Below are positions 1-5,318 of a stretch of DNA of 5,318 nucleotides, piece by piece (the stretch's first letter is position 1; each line of letters begins with the position of its first letter). The position numbers were made by a program, and so were the translations under genes. The notes under the pieces are model-generated. The model saw only the letters and a list, made by a program, of their open reading frames with translations, ran no database searches and was not told where the DNA came from. The DNA is from Bacteroidota bacterium. Its GTDB lineage: Bacteria > Bacteroidota > Ignavibacteria > UBA10030. The DNA is taken from assembly GCA_003453835.1 (NCBI GenBank), contig DMMN01000097.1, positions 1,646 through 6,963 on the forward strand, read 5' to 3'.

Positions 1-33
1 CCGCACACCACACTCGCTATGTAAGGGGAAAGA

Positions 34-450
34 ATGACCAACAGGTCTTCACGCATCTATGCGCTATCATTCACCACACTCTTGATCATATCGGGATGCT
101 CCGATATGGGAACTGAAGCACCAACCACTTCGAGCCAGCCACCACCTCCTTCACCCACGCCTGAGGTGTCGTATCTGCAACAGGTGAGGCCGATCCTTCA
201 GCGACACGGTTGCATATCGTGTCACGGCGGCAGCGGTGGTTTGTTCGTCGAAACGCAAGCACAGATACTTCAAGGCGGACTCCATGGACCGGCGGTGAAA
301 CCAGGCAAGGCCGACTCCAGTCTGATCATTCAAAAACTCTCCACCGTTCCGCCGTTCGGCGATCGCATGCCGCAGGGCGGCCCCTATCTTCCCGATAGCA
401 CGATTCAAGTGATCCGATCTTGGATCAACCAGGGCGCAAAGAACAATTGA
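34..450 (+). CDS. Small haem c lipoprotein, planctomycete-type cytochrome c domain
   Basis: This 138-residue protein is predicted to be an exported, lipid-anchored c-type cytochrome that carries electrons in the periplasm. Residues 1-21 form a lipoprotein signal peptide with lipobox I-S-G-C and lipidation at Cys22. A Pro/Ser/Thr-rich linker (about 28-44) follows, then a single cytochrome domain (about 46-135). The haem site is C60-I-S-C63-H64 (bases 211-225), and Met112 in an R-M-P context is the likely distal ligand. The pattern VRPIL..C..CH, then G.A..PG..DSSLI, then MP, and a final W-I-x-Q-G-A matches the PSCyt1-like family, which is often fused to larger proteins but stands alone here. 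The ATG is supported by a good ribosome site (AAGGGG at 23-28). The next gene starts 6 bases after the stop and is a paralogue. The partner oxidoreductase is not in view. The redox role is inferred from the haem motif only. Confidence 0.88.
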   Translation: MTNRSSRIYALSFTTLLIISGCSDMGTEAPTTSSQPPPPSPTPEVSYLQQVRPILQRHGCISCHGGSGGLFVETQAQILQGGLHGPAVKPGKADSSLIIQKLSTVPPFGDRMPQGGPYLPDSTIQVIRSWINQGAKNN

Positions 451-456
451 GAATTC

Positions 457-861
457 ATGAAGATGCAACGGGTTGGGCGACTCTACGCGGTGGGGCTCCT
501 TGTCCTCGCGCTTGCGGTGAGCTACGGAAATCTTAACTTGCAGAAGGGGAAGAAAGAGAAGGAGATCTCCTATTCGAAGGATGTCTTCCCGATCATCAAG
601 AAGTACTGTCTGATCTGCCATTCGTTGGAGAACGATCATCCGAGCGAACTCTTTCTCGACACGTACGAAGATATGATGAACGAGAGCCGCCACGGCAAGG
701 CGATCTTGCCGGGCGAAGCGGAGAAAAGTCCGTTCTACCAGAAACTGCTCTCACCCCCACCCTTCGGGCGACAAATGCCTCCGTCCAGAAAGATCAAACT
801 TACACCGGAACAAATCGAACTCCTCCGAGTATGGATCAATCAGGGAGCCAAGAACAACTGA
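457..861 (+). CDS. Small membrane-anchored or secreted haem c protein, paralogue of the preceding gene
   Basis: This 134-residue protein is a second single-haem c-type cytochrome of the same PSCyt1-like family. Residues 5-23 are hydrophobic and serve as a signal peptide or an uncleaved anchor. There is no lipobox cysteine, unlike the upstream paralogue. A short Lys/Glu-rich linker (about 29-37) leads into the haem domain, with haem site C51-L-I-C54-H55 (bases 607-621) and likely distal ligand Met107. The segment PPFG..MP and the final nine residues, WINQGAKNN, are shared with the upstream protein, which indicates tandem duplication. The gap to the upstream stop is 6 bases and no strong ribosome site precedes this ATG, so translational coupling is likely. 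Met3 (base 463) is an alternative start. Electron transfer is inferred from the motif; the partner is unknown. Confidence 0.87.
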   Translation: MKMQRVGRLYAVGLLVLALAVSYGNLNLQKGKKEKEISYSKDVFPIIKKYCLICHSLENDHPSELFLDTYEDMMNESRHGKAILPGEAEKSPFYQKLLSPPPFGRQMPPSRKIKLTPEQIELLRVWINQGAKNN

Positions 862-922
862 CAAGATCCCCCAAACCCAGAGCGGGTCACAGACTTCAAA
901 GCGAGCAGGCTGTAAACAAGAA

Positions 923-1579
923 ATGGATCTGATCAACACTTCGCTGATTCACAAAATCGTCCCTCCAAGCGTTGCTTCCCCCGGTCCGTATCCTACAATC
1001 ATACTCCTGCACGGCCGGGGAACGAACGAGGATGATCTCCTCGGCCTGGCACCCTATCTCGATCCCCGCTTCTTTCTTGTCAGCGCGCGAGCACCTTTTC
1101 CGTTTCCGTATGGCGGCCACGCATGGTATGAGATGGCGGATGTCGGAACGCCTGTGGGGAGCGAGTTCGATGAAAGCTATCGTCGACTCCATCAATTCAT
1201 CGACGACGTGCTGAAGGGCTATCCGGTCGACCCGGGGCGGATCTTTTTGTTTGGGTTCAGCATGGGAAGCATCATGTCCCTCGCCATCGGTCTGACGAAC
1301 CCGGATCTGGTAAGGGGAGTCGTTGCGCACAGCGGCTATGTTCCGGAAAACACATCGCTCAAGTTCAAGTGGGATGAGCTTTCAGACCTCTCACTTTTTG
1401 TTGCCCATGGTCAGTACGATCCCGTCATCCCCATCCAGTTCGGTCGGAGAATAAGCGAATTGCTCTCCAAAACCCAGGCCGACTTCACCTACCGGGAATA
1501 TCCCATTCCCCACACCATCAGCGAAGAGAGCCTCACCGACGTAGCAACATGGCTCAAGGAAAAGGCGTTAGCAGAATAG
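923..1579 (+). CDS. Alpha/beta hydrolase, phospholipase/carboxylesterase family
   Basis: This 218-residue, probably cytosolic serine hydrolase belongs to the short carboxylesterase/lysophospholipase family (PF02230 type), whose members cleave small carboxylic esters or thioesters. The length is normal for the family. The oxyanion-hole segment is L-L-H30-G-R-G-T, the nucleophile elbow is G-F-S113-M-G (bases 1253-1267), the acid is Asp166 in H-G-Q-Y-D-P, and the base is His197 in I-P-H-T. All three catalytic residues are present and in the expected order. The early segment NEDDLLGLAPYLDPRF and the A-W-Y-E motif are typical of the bacterial branch. There is no signal peptide. The ribosome site is weak, and the start is supported by the family's N-terminal length. 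The gene lies 61 bases after the cytochrome pair, with no obvious terminator between, so it may be cotranscribed. The natural substrate cannot be read from the sequence. Confidence 0.9.
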   Translation: MDLINTSLIHKIVPPSVASPGPYPTIILLHGRGTNEDDLLGLAPYLDPRFFLVSARAPFPFPYGGHAWYEMADVGTPVGSEFDESYRRLHQFIDDVLKGYPVDPGRIFLFGFSMGSIMSLAIGLTNPDLVRGVVAHSGYVPENTSLKFKWDELSDLSLFVAHGQYDPVIPIQFGRRISELLSKTQADFTYREYPIPHTISEESLTDVATWLKEKALAE

Positions 1580-1588
1580 CCCACCTAC

Positions 1589-1617
1589 TTGACGTTTCCC
1601 TCCCAAAGAGGTAGATT
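1589..1617 (+). promoter_or_regulatory. Possible sigma70-like promoter before the propeller lipoprotein gene
   Basis: TTGACG (1589-1594, five of six matches to the -35 consensus) is separated by exactly 17 bases from TAGATT (1612-1617, four of six matches to the -10 consensus). Transcription would start near 1624, leaving a leader of about 37 bases before the preferred ATG at 1661. It begins just after the esterase stop. This is a consensus match read by eye. Promoters in Bacteroidota often depart from the E. coli consensus, so confidence is low. Confidence 0.3.
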
Positions 1618-1660
1618 CGAACACGAAGTCATCCCCCACACCATTGGCAGGTCAGCCTCG

Positions 1661-2551
1661 ATGCGAAGCGGAACACTCCGGGTGTTGATCCTTGCGCTGA
1701 TCGCGTTTGTACTTCCTTCATGCGACTCTCCGATTTCGGACGAACTTGAGTCGGCAGGGGAGACCTACAAACATATCCGCGCAAGCTGGTCACCTGATGG
1801 AAAATGGATCGCCTACACTTCGATGATAGAAGGGGACCTTGGAATCTATTTGGTCGACTCGTCGGGATCGAACGGCCGCCGCATTGTTGAGGGCGAAGGA
1901 GTAGGCGTCACCTGGTCCCCGGAGGCTCGGTGGCTCGCCTTCTCCCGTGCTGCAGGTTTGTATCGGGTGAAGTCGAATGGCGATAGTCTGTTCCGATTCA
2001 ACCTGAGTGCCGGTGCGATCAGACCTTCGTGGTCGAAAGATGGCGACAAGATCGCGTTCGTTCGGCTCGAGCCTGCAGATTTGCATGGAGTGTGGCTGTT
2101 CAGATCCGGAGCACAAACGAGTTCGCGCCTCATTTCTTATGGTGACTTTCCCTCCTGGCATCGAGACAACAAGCAAGTATATTTTCTCGACGTTCAATAC
2201 GATGCGGTGGCCACTACCTACGTCAGTGAGGTTCTGACGATTCACGTCGATACGTATGCGATGAACACGGTTGCGAGAATTACCTCGCGTTCAGACGTCA
2301 CGTTTCCCTCGATGAACGTTTCCGGCTCGTCGATGATCTACAGCTCGAAGCCGTTCGATGCCTATGCCCAGGTATGGAAATATGACATTGCGGAGAAACG
2401 CCTCATTCGCCTGACAGATGATGGGGGCGACTATCCGGCATGGAATCCCGAAGGAACAAGAATTGTCTACACGCGCCCGATGAAGGGCGATGGGGGACTT
2501 TGGGTGATGAACTCGGACGGGACGGGAAAGCGGAGGCTGACGTCGCCTTAG
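1661..2551 (+). CDS. PD40/TolB-like beta-propeller lipoprotein
   Basis: This 296-residue protein is predicted to be a lipid-anchored beta-propeller in the cell envelope. Residues 1-20 are a lipoprotein signal peptide with lipobox L-P-S-C and lipidation at Cys21. Six PD40-type repeats follow, recognisable as a W/S-P-D-G-x-x-I-A-Y core: about 41-54, 84-96, 123-135, 164-177, 217-229 and 260-272. Repeats 4 and 5 are the most degenerate. Six repeats match a six-bladed TolB-style propeller, but the separate N-terminal domain of true TolB is missing and no pal, tolA or tolR gene is nearby, so it should not be called TolB. An open frame reaches back to a TTG at 1589. The ATG at 1661 is preferred because it puts the signal peptide at the N-terminus and has a GGCAGG-like ribosome site at 1646-1651. 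Such propellers generally mediate binding; the ligand is unknown. Confidence 0.85.
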   Translation: MRSGTLRVLILALIAFVLPSCDSPISDELESAGETYKHIRASWSPDGKWIAYTSMIEGDLGIYLVDSSGSNGRRIVEGEGVGVTWSPEARWLAFSRAAGLYRVKSNGDSLFRFNLSAGAIRPSWSKDGDKIAFVRLEPADLHGVWLFRSGAQTSSRLISYGDFPSWHRDNKQVYFLDVQYDAVATTYVSEVLTIHVDTYAMNTVARITSRSDVTFPSMNVSGSSMIYSSKPFDAYAQVWKYDIAEKRLIRLTDDGGDYPAWNPEGTRIVYTRPMKGDGGLWVMNSDGTGKRRLTSP

Positions 2552-2671
2552 AAAGCCGGCTGGTGGAATGTGCCGGGAAGGCACAGTATCATGGAGGCGC
2601 TGCTGTGGCGCGGGCTTCTTGCATTGCTCGCGTTCGTTCGCTACATTGACGTCGAGATTTCAACCCGCAGA

Positions 2672-3574
2672 ATGAAACGCCCTCAAAAGAAAACGTCAAC
2701 CTCTTCGTTCGGCACATCCGGGCGGATCAGTCATGATTCCTCCCGCTTCTACAAGAGCCGCCTCTATGAAGCTCAGGGGAAAGCAGCACCGTCTTCCGTC
2801 ACGGAGAACGAAATCGCCTCCGACAACCTCAATCGCATCTTCTGTAAGAGCAGCGAAGCGATGGAGGAGCTCCCCGATCAGAGCATCCATCTGATGATCA
2901 CGTCCCCCCCGTACAACGTCTCGAAGGAATATGATGAAGATTTTACACTCGAAGAATATCGGCAATTGCTTCAACGAGTGTTCAAAGAGACGCACCGAGT
3001 CCTGGTAAACGGCGGAAGGGCTTGCATCAACGTCGCGAATGTGGGCCGCAAACCGTACATCCCGTTCCATGCATTCATCGCGCAGGACATGATCGAGCTC
3101 GGCTACCAGATGCGCGGCGAGATCATCTGGAACAAAGGTTCAAGTGCCGGGCCCTCGACCGCCTGGGGGAGCTGGCAGTCGGCTTCGAATCCGACACTCC
3201 GCGATGTTCATGAGTACATCCTCGTGTTCACAAAAGGAGAGTATGGCAGGAACGGAAAAAGCCGCAACAGCACCATCAGTCGTGAAGAGTTTCTCGAGCT
3301 TACAAAGAGTGTCTGGAGCTTCTCGGCGGAGTCTGCACGGCGCGTCGGACACCCTGCGCCTTTTCCCGTAGAACTTCCCCACCGACTGATTCAACTGTAC
3401 AGCTTTGAGTGGGATGTGGTGCTCGATCCGTTCGCCGGCAGCGGCACCACGTGCCTCGCTGCGTTGCTCACAAACCGTCTCTTTGTCGGCTACGAGAAGA
3501 AGCTCGCCTACGTCAAGATTGCGGAGAAGAGAATTCGAGAGGCGCAAGACAACCTCGCCAGACTTACAGACTAG
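2672..3574 (+). CDS. Site-specific DNA methyltransferase, beta class, probably N4-cytosine; no endonuclease nearby
   Basis: This 300-residue protein is predicted to transfer a methyl group from S-adenosylmethionine to an exocyclic amino group of a base in duplex DNA. The catalytic motif T-S-P-P-Y (residues 77-81, base 2900 onward) precedes the cofactor motif D-P-F-A-G-S-G-T-T (252-260, base 3425 onward), the order of the beta class. S-P-P-Y rather than D-P-P-Y favours N4-cytosine over N6-adenine, but this is not decisive. A segment H-P-A-P-F-P (227-232) just before the cofactor motif is typical of this family. The region between the two motifs (about 105-225) should include the target-recognition part; the recognition site cannot be read. 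The frame stays open back to GTG 2570 and ATG 2591, but ATG 2672 is chosen because the upstream extension is hydrophobic and unlike a methyltransferase. No restriction gene is seen on either side, so it looks solitary. Confidence 0.9.
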   Translation: MKRPQKKTSTSSFGTSGRISHDSSRFYKSRLYEAQGKAAPSSVTENEIASDNLNRIFCKSSEAMEELPDQSIHLMITSPPYNVSKEYDEDFTLEEYRQLLQRVFKETHRVLVNGGRACINVANVGRKPYIPFHAFIAQDMIELGYQMRGEIIWNKGSSAGPSTAWGSWQSASNPTLRDVHEYILVFTKGEYGRNGKSRNSTISREEFLELTKSVWSFSAESARRVGHPAPFPVELPHRLIQLYSFEWDVVLDPFAGSGTTCLAALLTNRLFVGYEKKLAYVKIAEKRIREAQDNLARLTD

Positions 3575-3600
3575 CAGGGCGGCGAAGAAGAACGAAATCT

Positions 3601-3734
3601 GCCACCAAGAACACGAAGGCACGAAGAACGGCCAGAGGCGTATGACAGCAGTTGCTAGAGCAACTGTCAAAACTGAAGGTCGATCGCTTTCCAGGTTTTT
3701 CCCCAGACCCGTTGTGACTTCGTGCCTTTGCGGC
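3601..3734. repeat. Intergenic repeat-like element with inverted ends
   Basis: The left end carries related octamers: CACCAAGA (3603-3610), then CACGAAGG and CACGAAGA (3612-3627). The 11-mer AAGGCACGAAG (3616-3626) recurs as its exact reverse complement at 3718-3728, and GCC/GGC triplets mark the outer edges. Between them lies a perfect short hairpin (3649-3666). Sequences of the style CACGAAGGCACGAAG are, from general knowledge, common dispersed intergenic repeats in environmental bacteria. It occupies most of the gap between the methyltransferase and peptidase genes and contains no credible gene. Whether it is repeated elsewhere in this genome cannot be seen here. The edges are approximate. 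Confidence 0.5.
3649..3666. repeat. Perfect 8-base inverted repeat (hairpin) inside the intergenic element
   Basis: CAGTTGCT (3649-3656) and AGCAACTG (3659-3666) are exact reverse complements separated by two bases. As RNA the innermost pair would open, giving a 7-bp stem with a four-base TAGA loop. An alternative pairing bulges three bases and extends the outer stem to TGACAG/CTGTCA. No run of T follows, so it is not a good intrinsic terminator. It lies roughly midway between the inverted ends at 3616-3626 and 3718-3728, as expected for the tip of a palindromic repeat. Confidence 0.55.
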
Positions 3735-3873
3735 AAACAAGAAAGAGTCTTTCAGCAACCTGCCAGACAGAGCAATCACGTAACAGTCCATCAGAAACAT
3801 CATTGAAACCGATCGGAACTTGATGCTTGTTTCTGCCGATCCAACAACAGAACTGAACAATTGCGGAATGACC

Positions 3874-5052
3874 ATGAAAACCCGCTACTCCTTCTTTGCC
3901 GTCCTCATTCTGGTCGCCTCTCTCCTCATTTCCTGTAAGACGATGAAAGAATATGACGCCGCGGTCACTGCCGCGGTCGATTCACTCCGGCGCCAGCACG
4001 CGCCCGACGGACGCGTAGCGGTTTTCGACGTCGCCTGGAAACGTACGCCAAAAGGGATCCTCGTCAAGGGGGAGGTGGATAACATCAGAGCCAAGGAGGA
4101 CCTCCTCGCAGCGATCGGTCTGGCGGGTGAATTAGCCACGATCGACAGCCTTAGGGTGTTACCTGATTCAAGTCTTGGCGACAGAATCTTCGGAATTGTC
4201 ACACTCAGCGTTGCCAATGTTCGCAGCAAGCCGGCCCAATCCGCCGAGCTTGCCACACAAGCGATGATGGGCACGGTCGTGAAGCTGCTGAAATACCAAT
4301 GGGGGTACTACTTCGCGCAGTTGCCAGACAACTACCTGGGGTGGATAGAAGACGATGCAGTGAAGGTCGGCAACAAACAAGAGGTCGAGGTGTGGCGCTC
4401 ATCGCCAAAAGTGATCGCGACGGGGTACTTTGGAGTCGTTCGGAGCGAGCCGAGCACATCTGCGCTGCCGGTCTGTGATGTGGTGGCCGGTGCTCTCCTG
4501 AAACACAAGGGAACGAGAGGCTCGTGGATAGCCGTCGAGCTTGCCGACGGTCGGGCAGGCTACATCGAAGTGGGCGGTGTTGAGGAGTATGCGAAGTGGA
4601 AACGGAGTCGTGCACTCAATGGCGACAACATCGAGAAGGTCGCGAAAATGTTTGTCGGCATTCCCTACTTGTGGGGAGGCACGTCGCCGAAAGGGGTCGA
4701 TTGCTCCGGCTTCACAAAGATTGTGTATCGACTAAACGGGCTCGAATTGAATCGCGACGCCGATCAGCAATCGTATATGGGCGAGGAGGTTCCCCTCGAC
4801 GACGATTTCAAAGCGCTGAAGAAAGGGGACCTGCTGTTCTTCGGGCGGAAATCTTCTCCGGAGAGGCCTGAGCGCATAACTCACGTCGGAATCTACCTCG
4901 AGAACAAGAAATTCATCCATTCCTCCGGCCGCGTGAAGCTGAATAGCTTCGATCCGAAAGCGCCAGACTTCGACGAAGGGAATTTGAAACGACTTGTTCG
5001 GTCACGCCGGCTCGTGGGGACCGTGCAGATTCCCGAGGTAGCACAAAACTGA
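3874..5052 (+). CDS. NlpC/P60 (C40) cell-wall peptidase lipoprotein with two SH3b domains
   Basis: This 392-residue lipoprotein is predicted to hydrolyse peptide bonds in peptidoglycan stem peptides or their fragments, as YkfC-type gamma-D-glutamyl dipeptidyl peptidases do. Residues 1-20 are a signal peptide with lipobox L-I-S-C and lipidation at Cys21. An N-terminal region (about 40-105) is followed by two bacterial SH3-like domains (about 107-161 and 182-237) and an NlpC/P60 domain (about 250-385). The catalytic Cys277 lies in V-D-C-S-G-F (codon 4702-4704), after the W-G-G motif. His337 is in T-H-V-G-I-Y, and the third residue is His349 in I-H-S-S-G, 12 residues later. The site appears intact. 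This domain order is common in Bacteroidota-related bacteria. ATG 3874 is preferred: GGA at 3865-3867 is suitably spaced and the signal peptide begins at once. ATG 3868 is nearly as good, and the frame opens at 3820. The exact substrate is inferred. Confidence 0.93.
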   Translation: MKTRYSFFAVLILVASLLISCKTMKEYDAAVTAAVDSLRRQHAPDGRVAVFDVAWKRTPKGILVKGEVDNIRAKEDLLAAIGLAGELATIDSLRVLPDSSLGDRIFGIVTLSVANVRSKPAQSAELATQAMMGTVVKLLKYQWGYYFAQLPDNYLGWIEDDAVKVGNKQEVEVWRSSPKVIATGYFGVVRSEPSTSALPVCDVVAGALLKHKGTRGSWIAVELADGRAGYIEVGGVEEYAKWKRSRALNGDNIEKVAKMFVGIPYLWGGTSPKGVDCSGFTKIVYRLNGLELNRDADQQSYMGEEVPLDDDFKALKKGDLLFFGRKSSPERPERITHVGIYLENKKFIHSSGRVKLNSFDPKAPDFDEGNLKRLVRSRRLVGTVQIPEVAQN

Positions 5053-5082
5053 CTTCATCTTCGGCCCCCAGCCGATTGAAAA

Positions 5083-5112
5083 AGGCCTTCCCTGTTTGCG
5101 CCGGGAAGGCCT
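5083..5112. terminator. Strong hairpin after the peptidase gene, probable terminator
   Basis: AGGCCTTCCC (5083-5092) and GGGAAGGCCT (5103-5112) form a perfect 10-bp stem with a 10-base loop, starting 30 bases after the peptidase stop. On the plus strand the stem is followed by CTTCC, a poor U-tract. On the minus strand it is followed by TTTTC, because of the A run at 5079-5082. It therefore fits a terminator for the peptidase gene, or for a converging minus-strand transcript from beyond the window, or for both. No minus-strand gene is visible to the right. Confidence 0.6.
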
Positions 5113-5133
5113 CTTCCATCGAAGAGCCTTCTC
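5103..5133. repeat. Second hairpin sharing an arm with the terminator hairpin
   Basis: GAAGGC (5105-5110), a bulged C (5111) and TCTTC (5112-5116) pair with GAAGA (5121-5125) and GCCTTC (5126-5131) around the tetraloop CATC. That is 11 Watson-Crick pairs with one bulge, extendable by a G-U and a G-C pair to 5103/5133. Its left arm is the right arm of the hairpin at 5083-5112, so the two structures cannot form together. No function is shown; chance is possible because the stretch is rich in GAAG and CTTC words. Confidence 0.45.
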
Positions 5134-5159
5134 TAAGCGCGAAGAACCCGCGCCGAGAG
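5131..5159. repeat. Third, weaker stem-loop downstream of the terminator
   Basis: CTCT (5131-5134) and AGAG (5156-5159) enclose a 2x2 internal loop and then GCGCG (5137-5141) paired with CGCGC (5149-5153), closing a seven-base loop AAGAACC. There is no T-tract. It follows directly on the hairpin at 5103-5133 and shares a few bases with its end. Its role is unknown and it may be incidental. Confidence 0.3.
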
Positions 5160-5239
5160 TCATGATCCTTCGCTTATCTTCATTCTTAGGTCTAATGTAC
5201 CTGCTCAGCTTGACTCATTGCCCAATAAACACGCTAATT

Positions 5240-5305
5240 ACACGAAGGTGAGAACCGATCAGAGAACTCTTTTATGCTGAAACAAATCATTTCTCGTCTT
5301 CCGTG
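5240..5305. repeat. Diverged relative of the 3601-3734 intergenic element
   Basis: ACACGAAGG at 5240-5248 is identical to 3611-3619. CACGAAGGTGAGAA (5241-5254) pairs imperfectly, in inverted orientation, with TTCTCGTCTTCCGTG (5291-5305), the latter followed by CCTGCC, which resembles the right end of the first element. The layout (CACGAAGG-like left end, CTTC-CGTGCC-like right end) is the same as at 3601-3734. The remaining bases between 5160 and 5318 hold no gene I can support. The element may continue past the window edge. Confidence 0.35.
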
Positions 5306-5318
5306 CCTGCCCCGACAA

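Noticed and set aside
1..24. Possible end of an upstream gene, with an in-frame TAA at 22-24
   Set aside because: Only seven codons are visible and other frames also stay open into the first gene, so the reading frame cannot be decided.
151..693. Long open frame on the minus strand (180 codons) across both cytochrome genes
   Set aside because: It is antisense to two well-supported haem c genes, spans the gap between them, and its translation shows no recognisable domain.
2619..2647. TTGCAT and TACATT spaced by 17 bases before the methyltransferase
   Set aside because: The -35 half matches the consensus at only three positions, too weak to list as a promoter.
3601..3734. Interpretation of the intergenic repeat as a CRISPR array or insertion sequence
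   Set aside because: There are no regularly spaced identical repeats with distinct spacers, and no transposase frame lies between the inverted ends.
3140..3736. Minus-strand open frame of 198 codons opposite the methyltransferase end and the intergenic repeat
   Set aside because: It overlaps the conserved cofactor motif of the methyltransferase in antisense and reads into the repeat element; no domain is recognisable.
3811..3841. Six-base inverted repeat GATCGG / CCGATC before the peptidase gene
   Set aside because: It is short, with a 19-base spacer, and lies within an extension of the peptidase reading frame; expected by chance.
5210..5238. TTGACT followed after 17 bases by GCTAAT, a possible promoter
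   Set aside because: The -10 matches only the last four positions, it runs into the repeat-like element, and no gene follows within the window.
5162..5251. Small open frame of 29 codons starting ATG 5162, hydrophobic with a cysteine
   Set aside because: It resembles a truncated signal peptide but has no ribosome site, ends inside the suspected repeat and encodes no mature part. Chance is more likely.

Overview
The window reads as ordinary chromosomal DNA from a Gram-negative bacterium. All six genes I can support lie on the plus strand: two small haem c proteins, a cytosolic esterase, a beta-propeller lipoprotein, a solitary DNA methyltransferase and an NlpC/P60 cell-wall peptidase. Three of the six carry a lipobox, and a fourth has an N-terminal membrane anchor or signal peptide. 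Planctomycete-type cytochrome c domains combined with an SH3b-SH3b-NlpC/P60 lipoprotein of the style common in Bacteroidota and relatives suggest a member of the Bacteroidota/Ignavibacteriota/Chlorobiota branch. That placement is inference; there is no rRNA or marker gene here.

Layout. Positions 34-861 hold two paralogous CxxCH proteins only 6 bases apart, almost certainly one operon and a tandem duplication. Positions 923-1579 encode a PF02230-type carboxylesterase with an intact Ser-Asp-His triad, 61 bases downstream of the cytochrome pair. Positions 1661-2551 encode a six-repeat PD40/TolB-like propeller lipoprotein, preceded by a plausible sigma70-like promoter. Positions 2672-3574 encode a beta-class DNA methyltransferase (TSPPY, then DPFAGSGTT) with no endonuclease gene beside it. 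Positions 3575-3873 contain no gene but hold a repeat-like element with inverted ends. Positions 3874-5052 encode the NlpC/P60 lipoprotein. Positions 5053-5318 contain no gene but hold a strong hairpin, a second hairpin that competes with it, a weaker third one, and what looks like a diverged relative of the first repeat.

How the genes fit together. Only the two cytochromes look functionally linked. They are probably periplasmic electron carriers or haem subunits of a larger complex that lies outside the window, upstream. The peptidase is a cell-envelope maintenance enzyme. The esterase, propeller and methyltransferase have no evident shared pathway.

I did not find a convincing undescribed system. 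The items most worth a second look are the related inverted repeats flanking the peptidase gene, the mutually exclusive hairpins after it, the cytochrome pair and the solitary methyltransferase.
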